Source of the DNA: an uncultured Collinsella sp.
GTDB taxonomy: Bacteria; Actinomycetota; Coriobacteriia; Coriobacteriales; Coriobacteriaceae
Direction: 5' to 3'
DNA: 64,000 bases
Assembly (NCBI GenBank): GCA_902470765.1
Contig: CABRHW010000002.1
Span: forward strand, 62,001-126,000
Shown here: piece by piece, positions 8,915 to 16,812 of the stretch
Position numbering within the stretch: the first letter of the stretch is position 1
Layout: each line of letters starts with the position of its first letter
Translations under genes and position numbers: made by a program
The notes under the pieces: generated by a model
Seen by the model: only the letters and a program-made list of their open reading frames with translations
Databases searched by the model: none
What the model was told of the DNA's origin: nothing

Positions 8915-8954
8915 AAAAAGGCGCCCGAGCAGCATGCGTTGCTCGGGCGCCTTT
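8915..8954 (+). terminator. Rho-independent terminator after the PBP gene
   Basis: AAAGGCGCCCGAGCA pairs with TGCTCGGGCGCCTTT around an 8-nt loop, 20 bp past the stop. The A-tract on the 5' side would also let it act on the minus strand. Confidence 0.85.
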
Positions 8955-8998
8955 CGCTTAAGGCGATCTGGTAGGAAGGCCTTTGTGCCGGTAAACAG

Positions 8999-9030
8999 TA
9001 AGGGGCGCCGACCAACGTCGGCGCCCCTTA
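8999..9030 (-). terminator. Terminator-like hairpin after argR
   Basis: TAAGGGGCGCCGAC pairs with GTCGGCGCCCCTTA around a short CAAC loop, about 50 bp beyond the argR stop. Only a weak T-rich flank follows. Confidence 0.65.
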
Positions 9031-9082
9031 CAAATCACTATGAAAGCATGTGCGTCACAAAGTGAATACGCTTCGCCCTCGC

Positions 9083-9520
9083 CTACTTACGGGAGTTGCT
9101 CAGCTTGTTGATCAGTGCCTCGAGACGCTCGCCGTCCTCAGCCGTCTGAGCGATGACCAAGATTGTGTCGTTGCCGGCAAGCGAGCCAAGCACATCGGGC
9201 AGCTCGGCCGCATCAACGGCGGCGGCGATGCCGGATGCCGTACCGGGTTGAGCTTTAATCATAACCAGGTTATCGGTGCGCAGAACGCCGGTAACGAGTT
9301 CGGAGACCATGCGCTGCAGATGCAGGTCCTCTGCCAGGACATAGATGCCCTCAGGGAGCTTACGCAGCCCCATATCGGCAATATCGCGAGAGACGGTCGC
9401 CTGCGTGCAATCAAAGCCCATAGCACGGAGCTCATCAACCAGCACGCGCTGCGTGCGGACATCCTTATCGCGCACAATATCTCTAATGGCATCCTGGCGC
9501 CCATTGCGTTTTTTAGCCAT
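9083..9520 (-). CDS. argR: Arginine repressor ArgR
   Basis: The 145-residue regulator has an N-terminal winged helix (residues 1-65, with the recognition segment QATVSRDIADMGLRKL) and a C-terminal arginine-binding, hexamerisation domain. The hallmark GTASGIAAAVD is near residue 98 and GNDTILVI near residue 117. It represses arginine biosynthesis when arginine is high. The ATG at 9520 gives the usual start MAKKRNGRQ; the frame extends to 9553 but without family similarity. A 15-bp palindrome 34 bp upstream could be its own operator. No arginine biosynthesis gene is present nearby. Confidence 0.92.
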   Translation of the reverse strand: MAKKRNGRQDAIRDIVRDKDVRTQRVLVDELRAMGFDCTQATVSRDIADMGLRKLPEGIYVLAEDLHLQRMVSELVTGVLRTDNLVMIKAQPGTASGIAAAVDAAELPDVLGSLAGNDTILVIAQTAEDGERLEALINKLSNSRK

Positions 9521-9553
9521 ACAAACCCTCTCTCCAAAAGATGGCGGAGACAA

Positions 9554-9568
9554 TCAATCAGTGATTGA
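9554..9568. promoter_or_regulatory. Palindrome upstream of argR (possible operator)
   Basis: TCAATCA-G-TGATTGA is a perfect 15-bp dyad about 35 bp upstream of the argR start. It shares the TCA/TGA arms of ARG boxes but not the full 18-bp consensus, so self-regulation is only a suggestion. Confidence 0.35.
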
Positions 9569-9652
9569 ATAGTTTAACGCTATTTGAAGGCTTTTGTGTA
9601 TAAGAACGCATTTCAAAACAATTCTATGCAAGTTTGTTTCGTAATGAGCCGT

Positions 9653-10693
9653 TTAGGCGGTTTTTGCGCCCGTCCGGTTAAGAAAAGCTGCCAGATGCGT
9701 ACACATCACGCAGCGCGCGGGCTTAGCGCTGGCGATCGGCCCAAACAACAGGCCCAGTCCCCGATGGTTGTCCTTGAGCGCGGCGACCATCTGACGGGTT
9801 CGAGGCGCCTCGAGCATATCACGCATGCGGGCGGAACGCTCGATTGACGACACTCCATGCGGGCTCAGACACAAATTCTCGATGCAGGCGACCAGTCCGG
9901 CAAAGTAGAACTTTTGGCTTGCCAGCTTGAGCCGACCACCGCTATCTGCTTCCGAGAGTGAGTCCGCAAGCTCGTCGAGCGCCCGGGTGTCATCGGATAC
10001 CTTGGCATACATGGTGGGATCAAAGGCATCTGTAAGCTTAGGCGCCGCCGCGTGGAAACAAGCGTCGCCGCATCCGGAGACGCGCTGTGCCTGCGAGAGC
10101 GCGCACGCCATAAACCCAACCGTGCGAAACGTCTTATCGCACAAAAGACATGCCTCAAACAGTGGACGGCTGTACATCACGCCAGAGACTTGAGCAACCA
10201 AGCCGCCTAAAATCAACTGAGGCAGCCCGGCCACCATCGAAGACTTGTCTTCAATGACAATAGAGGCAGCATCCAAGACACGCGAATGGCGCTCTCGATG
10301 TGCATCATAGCGGTCGAGCGACACCGTGGGGAACACTATGTCTGCCGCAGTATCGCACGCGATATCGACCATCTTGGAAAGGGACTGCGGAGCAAACCAC
10401 TCATCGGCGTTCATGGCGATGATTTGAGAGCCGCGCGAGGCAGCAAAACCGGCACGAAGACACGCGCCGCGCGTCGCGTCCTCGACGTCAATCAAATCAA
10501 TATGGATGTCCCTGTCGGCAGCAACTTGAAGCGAATGGCGCACACCGGGCGCAGTATCGCGACAGACAACGACAATCTGCAAATCGTAGAGGTCTTGGTT
10601 CTGGATACTCTCGAGCGCACGCATCGCATAGCTGGGCGAACCTTCTACCACAAGGATCACCGAAAGTCGCGGATGCGAGCCACGTCGAACCAA
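9653..10693 (-). CDS. Family 2 (GT-A fold) glycosyltransferase-like protein
   Basis: The 346-residue protein starts with the GT2 nucleotide-sugar binding pattern (PRLSVILVVEGSPSYAMRAL, residues 8-27), and the metal-site region reads ATRGACLRAGFAASRGSQIIAMNADEW near residue 90. The NAD in place of the usual DxD or DDD is a variation that could weaken metal binding. No membrane segment is seen. The only start matching family length is TTG at 10693 with GAGAGGA upstream. The Cys-rich C-terminal half is not recognised. Neighbours give no pathway clue. Confidence 0.62.
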   Translation of the reverse strand: MVRRGSHPRLSVILVVEGSPSYAMRALESIQNQDLYDLQIVVVCRDTAPGVRHSLQVAADRDIHIDLIDVEDATRGACLRAGFAASRGSQIIAMNADEWFAPQSLSKMVDIACDTAADIVFPTVSLDRYDAHRERHSRVLDAASIVIEDKSSMVAGLPQLILGGLVAQVSGVMYSRPLFEACLLCDKTFRTVGFMACALSQAQRVSGCGDACFHAAAPKLTDAFDPTMYAKVSDDTRALDELADSLSEADSGGRLKLASQKFYFAGLVACIENLCLSPHGVSSIERSARMRDMLEAPRTRQMVAALKDNHRGLGLLFGPIASAKPARCVMCTHLAAFLNRTGAKTA

Positions 10694-10854
10694 ATTATCC
10701 GTCCTCTCGACAGCAATGAATCAAACCGTGGTTCATGGTACACCCCGGCAATAAAAGCAATGAGACACCGGTTGCATTGCACGCCAAGAACAGATGTTGC
10801 ACACGCGCAGCCCACAGATGACAGGTGTCGACGCACGACACGTCGAGCCCTCCC

Positions 10855-11679
10855 CTAGTCGAGCACGACAAGCTCAGCGGGATCGTAATCCACGCCCATA
10901 AACGTAAGGCCGCAGGCAGGAGCCGTGGGGCCCGCAGCGGTACGGTCGCAAGCATCGATAACCTCGCGCATCCACTCGGGTTCACGGCGATGCATGCCAA
11001 TCTCGACAAGCGTGCCCACGATCGTACGGACCATCGAATGCAGAAACGCATTGCCCTCGATGGTAAACGTCAGGATGTCCTCGCCAAACGCAACCTCATG
11101 GCCAAATTCGGCACGCATCACGCAGCGATGCGTGGGCTTGCCAACGGCCGAGGCAACCTTGCAAAAGCTTTTAAAGTCCTGCTCGCCCAGCAGAGCGGGG
11201 CAGGCAGCAGACATAGCCTTTACATCCAAGGGATAGCGATGCCACCACACGGCACCGCGGGACAGCACGGGGCGCGCATCTCGATCGGCAATACGGTACG
11301 TATACGTACGGGAACGCGCGTCAAAACGTGCAGAAAATCCCCTACGGGCCTTGTAGACCTCGTTTATGGCGATATCTTTGGGCAGCAGGGCATCCATAGC
11401 CCGCAGCCACCTACGGCGCGTACAGGCGAGCTCAGCGTCCGTTACGGGCACGCTGATGTACTGAGCCACGGCATGCACGCCGGCATCGGTACGCCCCGCG
11501 CACGTCAGATCGATCGGGCGGCGAAGCGGCGTCTCGATGGCTCGACGTAGCTCACCCGCAACCGTCGTCTGTCCCGGCTGCTCGGCAAATCCGCTATACG
11601 ATGAGCCATCATAGGCCACGCGAAATACGAGCGTGGCGTCAAGCTCGGAAATCGAATTGAAATCAGACGGCGCAGTCAT
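10855..11679 (-). CDS. truA: tRNA pseudouridine(38-40) synthase TruA
   Basis: The 274-residue enzyme isomerises uridines 38-40 in the tRNA anticodon arm. The catalytic motif CAGRTDAGVHA carries the nucleophile Asp65, and the conserved second-domain segment GNAFLHSMVRTIVGTLVEIG is present. ATG 11679 with GGGAG 5 nt upstream is preferred to the in-frame TTG at 11694. It follows rplQ on the same strand after a terminator; this placement at the end of the alpha operon is common in Gram-positive bacteria. Confidence 0.94.
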   Translation of the reverse strand: MTAPSDFNSISELDATLVFRVAYDGSSYSGFAEQPGQTTVAGELRRAIETPLRRPIDLTCAGRTDAGVHAVAQYISVPVTDAELACTRRRWLRAMDALLPKDIAINEVYKARRGFSARFDARSRTYTYRIADRDARPVLSRGAVWWHRYPLDVKAMSAACPALLGEQDFKSFCKVASAVGKPTHRCVMRAEFGHEVAFGEDILTFTIEGNAFLHSMVRTIVGTLVEIGMHRREPEWMREVIDACDRTAAGPTAPACGLTFMGVDYDPAELVVLD

Positions 11680-11714
11680 GGGCGCTCCCAACAAACAATC
11701 AACGGTATCGCGAC

Positions 11715-11745
11715 AAAAAAAGAGGGGTACGCGAACGTACCCCTC
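11715..11745 (-). terminator. Terminator after rplQ
   Basis: GAGGGGTACG (11722-11731) pairs with CGTACCCCTC (11736-11745) around CGAA, followed on the minus strand by seven T. This is a classic intrinsic terminator that ends the alpha operon, though truA may be reached by read-through. Confidence 0.88.
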
Positions 11746-11771
11746 GAATATAGCCTATGCAGACGGATTGT

Positions 11772-12239
11772 CTACTCAGCGGTCTCCTCAGCAGGAGCCT
11801 CCTCGACGGCCTCGACCTTCTTGGGAGCAGCGGCCTTCTTGGGGGCCGGAGCAGCCTTCTTGGCCTTAGGCGTGCAAGGCTCGGTGACGAGCTCCATGAT
11901 AACGATAGGAGCGTTGTCGCCCTTACGGTTGCCGAGCTTCATGATGCGGGTGTAACCGCCGTTGCGGTCCTGCCACATGCCCTGGGCAGCCTTGTCGAAG
12001 ATCTCGGCAACGAGCTGCTTATCGCCGAGCTTGGCGATGGCCAGACGACGAGAGTGCAGGTCGCCCTTCTTGGCCCAGGTGATGATCGGATCGACGACCG
12101 AACGCAGCGCCTTAGCGCGGGTCTCGGTGGTCTTGATGCGGTCGTTCTCGAAGAGGGCCTTGGCCAGGCTCTTCTTCATGGCCTTGGTGTGGCTCGCATC
12201 GGTGCCGAGCTTCAGGCCCTTCTTAACGTTGTGACGCAT
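11772..12239 (-). CDS. rplQ: 50S ribosomal protein L17
   Basis: The 155-residue protein has the L17 core in residues 1-120 (MRHNVKKGLKLGTDASHTKAM start), lining the 50S surface near the exit tunnel. Beyond the core is a Lys/Ala/Pro- then Glu-rich tail of about 35 residues, a feature seen in actinobacterial L17 proteins. Last gene of the alpha operon before the terminator at 11715-11745; 30 bp downstream of rpoA. Confidence 0.96.
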   Translation of the reverse strand: MRHNVKKGLKLGTDASHTKAMKKSLAKALFENDRIKTTETRAKALRSVVDPIITWAKKGDLHSRRLAIAKLGDKQLVAEIFDKAAQGMWQDRNGGYTRIMKLGNRKGDNAPIVIMELVTEPCTPKAKKAAPAPKKAAAPKKVEAVEEAPAEETAE

Positions 12240-12269
12240 GGTCTAGTTTCTCCTCAAATATGCGAAGCA

Positions 12270-13211
12270 TTAAGCCTTCAGGCTCAGGCCCATGGACTCA
12301 AGCTTGTCCTTCACTTCCTCGATCGACTTAACACCGAAGTTACGGATGTTAAGCAGATCGTTCTCCGAGAACTCAACGAGCTGACGGACCGAGTGAATGC
12401 TGGCACGCTTAAGGCAGTTGTAGGAACGGACGGAAAGGTCCAGATCCTCGATCTGCTTGTCCAGCTCGGCGTTGTCGTTGGTGACCTCGGGAGCGAAGAT
12501 CGAAGCCTCCTCCTCGACCTCGGGGGTCTCGGCAAGGTTCATAAAGGCAGCCATATGCTGGTTGATGATATTGGCAGCCTGGACCACGGCGTCGCGCGGA
12601 GCGATGGAGCCGTTGGTCTCGATCTCGAGGACAAGGCGGTCGTAGTCGGTGTGCTGACCGACACGGCAAGCCTCAACGAGCTTGGCGCAACGGGACACCG
12701 GCGAGTACAGCGAGTCGACGTGGATCACACCGATGGGATCGTTGTCGCGCTTGTTAGCCTCGCCAGAGACATAGCCGCGGCCATAGCCGATGCGCATGCT
12801 CATGGTGAGATGGCCACCCTCGGTAAGCGTAGCGATGTGCTGCTCGGGGTTGACCAGCTCAAACTCGGACGGAATAAAGAAGTCCGCACCGGTGACCTCG
12901 CAGGGGCCGTCAACAGAAATGGTGGCGGTCGCCTCGTCGGTCGTGCCGAGAGCCCTGAAGACAAGACCCTTGACATTCAGGACGATGTCGGTGACATCCT
13001 CGACCATGTTAGGGATGGTCATGAACTCGTGCTGTGCACCATCGATCTGAATAGCCTCGACGGCGGCACCCTCGAGCGAGGACAGAAGTACGCGACGAAG
13101 GGAGTTACCCAGCGTATCGCCGTAGCCACGCTCGAGCGGCTCGACGGAGACACGAGCAGACGTCTCGTTGATCTCTTCGACCTGAACCTGAGGCCTAATG
13201 AATTCTGACAT
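12270..13211 (-). CDS. rpoA: RNA polymerase subunit alpha
   Basis: The 313-residue subunit nucleates RNA polymerase assembly. The N-terminal dimerisation domain spans residues 1-230 (includes LERGYGDTLGNSLRRVLLSS), then an acidic linker and the C-terminal DNA- and activator-binding domain (about 245-313, with LDLSVRSYNCLKRA and the NIRNFGVKSIEEV helix-hairpin-helix). It sits between rpsD and rplQ as usual. Confidence 0.98.
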   Translation of the reverse strand: MSEFIRPQVQVEEINETSARVSVEPLERGYGDTLGNSLRRVLLSSLEGAAVEAIQIDGAQHEFMTIPNMVEDVTDIVLNVKGLVFRALGTTDEATATISVDGPCEVTGADFFIPSEFELVNPEQHIATLTEGGHLTMSMRIGYGRGYVSGEANKRDNDPIGVIHVDSLYSPVSRCAKLVEACRVGQHTDYDRLVLEIETNGSIAPRDAVVQAANIINQHMAAFMNLAETPEVEEEASIFAPEVTNDNAELDKQIEDLDLSVRSYNCLKRASIHSVRQLVEFSENDLLNIRNFGVKSIEEVKDKLESMGLSLKA

Positions 13212-13243
13212 GTATTACCTCCAGCCTCAGCAGCCCGGATGGA

Positions 13244-13840
13244 CTACTTAGAGTAGAGCTCGACGATGAGCTGCTCGTTGATATCACCGCTGATCTGCTC
13301 ACGCGTCGGCAGAGCGAGCACGTTACCAGACAGCTTCTCGATATCGACCTCGAGCCAGCCAGGGACCTCAAAGCGCTCGGAGGAAATCAGGGCCTCCTTG
13401 ATGGGGAGGAGGTCACGGAACTTCTCGCCGACAGCGACGACGTCGCCGGCCTTGACGCGGTAGGACGGGATGTCCACGCGCTTGCCGTTCACGGTGAAGT
13501 GACCGTGACGGACGGACTGACGAGCCTCTTTGCGGGTGCGGGCGAAGCCAAGACGGAAGACGACGTTGTCGAGGCGAGACTCAAGGATGATCATGAGGTT
13601 CTCACCGGTGACGCCGTTCATCTTACGGGCCTTGTTGAAGTAGCCGTGGAACTGCTTCTCCAGAACGCCATAGATGAACTTGACCTTCTGCTTCTCGCGC
13701 AGCTGCATGCCGTACTCAGATTCCTTGCGACGGCGCTTGGGCTGACGGATAGATTCCTTCTTGCTGCTGTAACCGAGCTCAGCGGGATCGATCCCGAGCT
13801 GACGGCAGCGCTTAAGAACAGGAGTCCTGTCGATTGCCAT
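13244..13840 (-). CDS. rpsD: 30S ribosomal protein S4
   Basis: The 198-residue S4 binds 16S rRNA early in assembly and helps decoding fidelity. The S4 RNA-binding domain is seen at about residues 85-150 (SRLDNVVFRLGFARTRKEAR). The N-terminus has only one Cys (KRCRQLGIDP), so this is the zinc-free form; zinc-binding S4 has four. No second S4 copy is seen in the window. Alpha operon member between rpsK and rpoA. Confidence 0.96.
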   Translation of the reverse strand: MAIDRTPVLKRCRQLGIDPAELGYSSKKESIRQPKRRRKESEYGMQLREKQKVKFIYGVLEKQFHGYFNKARKMNGVTGENLMIILESRLDNVVFRLGFARTRKEARQSVRHGHFTVNGKRVDIPSYRVKAGDVVAVGEKFRDLLPIKEALISSERFEVPGWLEVDIEKLSGNVLALPTREQISGDINEQLIVELYSK

Positions 13841-13859
13841 ATTGATACGATCCTTTCAG

Positions 13860-14264
13860 TTACACGCGGCGACGCTTCTTGGGGCGGCAGCCGTTGTGCG
13901 GGATGGGGGTCTTGTCCTGAATGCTCGAGACCTCGAGGCCAGCAGCCTGGAGGGAGCGGATGGCGGTCTCACGACCGGAGCCGGGGCCCTTGACGAAGAC
14001 GGAAACCTTCTTCATACCGTGCTCCATGGCCTGCTTGGCAGCAGCCTCGGCAGCCATCTGGGCAGCGAACGGCGTGGACTTACGGGAGCCCTTGAAGCCC
14101 ACCTGGCCAGCCGACTTCCAGGAAATGACGTTGCCCTGGGGATCGGTGATCGAAACGATCGTGTTGTTGAACGTAGAACGAATGTGAGCCTGGCCCACGG
14201 AAATGTTCTTACGGTCCGCGCGCTTCAGACGGGCAGCGCGAACGTTCTTCTTAGCAGTAGCCAT
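13860..14264 (-). CDS. rpsK: 30S ribosomal protein S11
   Basis: The 134-residue S11 sits on the 30S platform. The conserved segments HIRSTFNNTIVSITDP and GPGSGRETAIRSLQ and the C-terminal NGCRPKKRRRV ending are intact. Located between rpsM and rpsD. Confidence 0.97.
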   Translation of the reverse strand: MATAKKNVRAARLKRADRKNISVGQAHIRSTFNNTIVSITDPQGNVISWKSAGQVGFKGSRKSTPFAAQMAAEAAAKQAMEHGMKKVSVFVKGPGSGRETAIRSLQAAGLEVSSIQDKTPIPHNGCRPKKRRRV

Positions 14265-14278
14265 CTATCTAGCGCTCC

Positions 14279-14653
14279 TTATTTCTTCTTCTTAGCACCG
14301 ATCTGACGCTTCGGGCCCTTGCGGGTACGAGCGTTAGTGTGGGTGCGCTGTCCGCGGACCGGGAGGCCCTTGCGGTGACGAAGGCCGCGGTTGCAGCCGA
14401 TGTCCATAAGGCGCTTGACGTTCTGGTTGCGCTCACGGCGAAGGTCGCCCTCAACCATGATCTGGTTCTTGTCGATATAATCGCGGATGGCGTTAACCTC
14501 ATCCTCGGTGAGGTCCTTAACGCGCGTATCCACGTTAACGTTGCACTCGACGCAAATCTTCGTCGCAGTGGTGCGGCCGATGCCGTAAATGTAGGTCAGA
14601 CCGATCTCAACGCGCTTCTCACGCGGGAGGTCGACACCATTAATACGGGCCAA
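14279..14653 (-). CDS. rpsM: 30S ribosomal protein S13
   Basis: The 124-residue S13 of the 30S head contacts tRNA and 50S. It shows MARINGVDLPREKRVEIGLTY at the N-terminus, the helix-two-turn-helix region and the basic tail GQRTHTNARTRKGPKR. 14 bp separate rpmJ from its start. Confidence 0.97.
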   Translation of the reverse strand: MARINGVDLPREKRVEIGLTYIYGIGRTTATKICVECNVNVDTRVKDLTEDEVNAIRDYIDKNQIMVEGDLRRERNQNVKRLMDIGCNRGLRHRKGLPVRGQRTHTNARTRKGPKRQIGAKKKK

Positions 14654-14667
14654 CGTAGTCTCCTCTC

Positions 14668-14781
14668 TTAACCCTGACGCTGCTTATGACGGGGGTTCTC
14701 GCAAATGACGAGGACCTTGCCATGGCGCCTAATGATTTTGCACTTATCGCACATCTTCTTGACCGAAGGACGTACCTTCAT
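14668..14781 (-). CDS. rpmJ: 50S ribosomal protein L36
   Basis: A 37-residue ORF starts MKVRPSVKKMCDKCKIIRRH and ends NPRHKQRQG. It is the zinc-binding form of L36 with the C-x2-C-x12-C-x4-H ligand set (C11, C14, C27, H32). It lies between infA and rpsM, its usual place. Confidence 0.96.
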   Translation of the reverse strand: MKVRPSVKKMCDKCKIIRRHGKVLVICENPRHKQRQG

Positions 14782-14931
14782 CGTTCTTCCTTTCGGTAGC
14801 GCTCAAACTACTTCCCTACTATCTACTCGCCCAGCCGCAGGCGTTTAAAACTATGGCTGGTCTTCACACACAATCCGACCGTAGGTTGAGCTAAGCCTGC
14901 AGTCGGAAATGGAGTGCGTGTATGCGTGCCG

Positions 14932-15150
14932 CTATTTGTAGCGATAGGTGATGCGGCCGCGGGTCAGGTCGTACGGGGAAAGCTCCACGACAACCCTGTC
15001 ACCGGGGAGAATACGGATGTAATTCATTCGGATCTTGCCAGAAATGTTGCACAGAACCGAATGACCGTTCTCGAGCTCGACCTTAAACATGGCGTTGGGC
15101 AGCGGTTCCTTTACCGTACCCTCGAGCTCAATTGCGTCTTCCTTCTTCAC
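14932..15150 (-). CDS. infA: Translation initiation factor IF-1
   Basis: The OB-fold factor blocks the ribosomal A site during initiation. The core reads KEDAIELEGTVKEPLPNAMF and ends SPYDLTRGRITYRYK. The GTG at 15150 gives the standard 72-residue length and VKKED start; an in-frame TTG at 15156 would add two residues. AGAAAG lies about 10 nt upstream. The 150 bp to rpmJ is longer than elsewhere in the operon and contains two short inverted repeats but no recognised site. Confidence 0.95.
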   Translation of the reverse strand: MKKEDAIELEGTVKEPLPNAMFKVELENGHSVLCNISGKIRMNYIRILPGDRVVVELSPYDLTRGRITYRYK

Positions 15151-15262
15151 AAGCAATCATCTTTCTCTAGAAAACGACAGCGATTGAGTATTCTACAACA
15201 CGTATGCACGTATCGTAGTATCTTCGTAATGGCTTCACAACTAAGCGGAACTTGTTACATTT

Positions 15263-15391
15263 GAAATGTAAAACAAAGCCGTTCCCTGATACCCAAGATC
15301 GCCTTGAAATGAGAAGGCATAGACCTTGGGGTCATGCCTTCGAAATTGAAAGGCGAGGTTGGGCATCAGGGGGCGGCGACTTTTACATTTC
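15263..15391. repeat. 129-bp imperfect palindrome at the 3' end of map
   Basis: The ends GAAATGTAAAA (15263-15273) and TTTTACATTTC (15381-15391) are exact inverse copies. Inner matches are CCCTGAT with ATCAGGG, ATCGCCTT with AGGCGAGG and GAAGGCAT with ATGCCTTC, around a central loop near 15325. The map stop codon (15383-15385) lies inside the right arm, so the last residues of the protein come from the repeat. The sequence differs from the palindromes at 3123 and 24630. It separates map from infA. Confidence 0.75.
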
Positions 15392-16171
15392 ACCGCCTTG
15401 CAAGGAACACCAAGCACCTTGGGCATCCGTGGTGAGAATCACCGGACCGTCATTGGTAATGGCGACGGTGTTCTCGTAGTGCGCGGCGGGCAGGTGGTCG
15501 TTGGTCGTAACAATCCAACCGTCGGAGCCCGTGCTCACATGGTTGGAACCCATCGTAACCATCGGCTCGATGGCAATGACCATGCCGGCCTGGAGGCGAA
15601 CGCCCCTCCCCTTCTTTCCATAGTTAGGAACGTTGGGGTCCTCGTGCATCACGCGGCCAATGCCATGGCCAACATAGTCACGAAGAACGCCATAGCCGTG
15701 AGACTCGGCGAGAGACTGAACGGCATAACCAACATCCCCGATATGGTTACCGGGGACAGCCTGCTCGATGGCAACCTTAAGGCAATCGCGCGTAACCTCG
15801 CACAGGGCCTTGGCCTCGGGCGTTGGGGTGCCAACGAAAAACGTCCAAGCGTTATCGCCGACCCAACCGTCGACAACGGCTCCCGTATCGATGGAAATGA
15901 TATCGCCATCGCGCAGGATCATGTCGGGGTTGGGAATACCGTGGACCACGGCATCGTTGATCGATGCGCAAATGGTTCCCGGGAACCCGCCGTAACCCTT
16001 AAAGGCCGGGGTGCCGCCATGCATGCGGATAATCTGCTCCGCGAGCTGATCGAGCTCAAAAGTCGAAACGCCGGGGCGCACCATGGCTCCAACGTGGCGG
16101 AGCGCCATCTTAGATAGCGCTCCTGCCTTCTTCATCTGCTCGATTTGCGTTGCAGACTTAATCTTGATCAT
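15383..16171 (-). CDS. map: Type I methionine aminopeptidase
   Basis: The 262-residue dimetal enzyme removes the initiator Met from nascent proteins. Metal ligands are seen in SIDTGAVVDGWVGD (two Asp), GHGIGRVMHEDPNVP (His) and AIEPMV and TVAITNDGP (two Glu or equivalent). The core normally ends soon after the ITNDGPVILT segment; here about 15 extra residues ending in QGGEM run into the palindrome at 15263-15391. The start ATG overlaps the adk stop by 4 nt (ATGA), showing translational coupling. Confidence 0.95.
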   Translation of the reverse strand: MIKIKSATQIEQMKKAGALSKMALRHVGAMVRPGVSTFELDQLAEQIIRMHGGTPAFKGYGGFPGTICASINDAVVHGIPNPDMILRDGDIISIDTGAVVDGWVGDNAWTFFVGTPTPEAKALCEVTRDCLKVAIEQAVPGNHIGDVGYAVQSLAESHGYGVLRDYVGHGIGRVMHEDPNVPNYGKKGRGVRLQAGMVIAIEPMVTMGSNHVSTGSDGWIVTTNDHLPAAHYENTVAITNDGPVILTTDAQGAWCSLQGGEM

Positions 16172-16794
16172 AGACCGAGAGCCTCTTTGACATCCCCGTA
16201 CACGGTCTCGCGAGCCTGGTCACCGTTGACCGACTTGAGCAGACCCTGGCCACGATAGTAGTCGACGAGCGGGCTCGTGGACTTCTCGTAGACGTCGAGA
16301 CGGTTCTTGATGGTCTCGGGCTTGTCGTCGTCGCGCTGATACATCTCGCCGGCGCACTTGGGGCAGGTAGCATCGGCAGCGGTGCCGGTGTAACCGCAGG
16401 CGCGGCAGGTGCGACGCGAAGACAGACGATCGATGATGACCTCGGGGGCCACGTCGACCAGAAGGGCGCAATCGATCTCGCGACCCATGGCGGAGAGCTC
16501 GGAATCGAGCGTCACAGCCTGGGCGGTGTTGCGCGGGAAGCCGTCGAGAATGAAGCCCTGCTGGGCGTCATCGGCGGCAAGGCGCTCCTTGACAAGGTCG
16601 ATCACGAGCTGGTCGGGAACGAGCTCGCCAGCGTCCATGTACTTCTTAGCCTGAATACCAAGCTCGGTGCCGCCCTTGACGGCAGCACGCAGCAGGTCGC
16701 CCGTGGAAATGTGGGCGACGCCAAACTCGGCGACGAGCTCCTGTGCGACGGTACCCTTACCGGCACCCGGAGCTCCGAGCAATACGAGGTTCAT
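16168..16794 (-). CDS. adk: Adenylate kinase
   Basis: The 208-residue enzyme interconverts ATP, ADP and AMP. The P-loop GAPGAGKG is at residues 7-14, with the DGFPR motif near residue 80. The LID holds a structural zinc site (CRACG and CPKC), the long zinc-type bacterial form. The ATG at 16794 has GAGGAGG 8 nt upstream; the in-frame TTG at 16800 is not needed. Coupled to map by a 4-nt overlap and placed after secY as in many Gram-positive spc operons. Confidence 0.97.
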   Translation of the reverse strand: MNLVLLGAPGAGKGTVAQELVAEFGVAHISTGDLLRAAVKGGTELGIQAKKYMDAGELVPDQLVIDLVKERLAADDAQQGFILDGFPRNTAQAVTLDSELSAMGREIDCALLVDVAPEVIIDRLSSRRTCRACGYTGTAADATCPKCAGEMYQRDDDKPETIKNRLDVYEKSTSPLVDYYRGQGLLKSVNGDQARETVYGDVKEALGL

Positions 16795-16812
16795 GAGCAA
16801 TCCTCCTCTAGC

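Noticed and set aside
14782..14931. Structured RNA or tRNA between rpmJ and infA
   Set aside because: Two short inverted repeats exist, but no cloverleaf and no known r-protein leader motif could be drawn.
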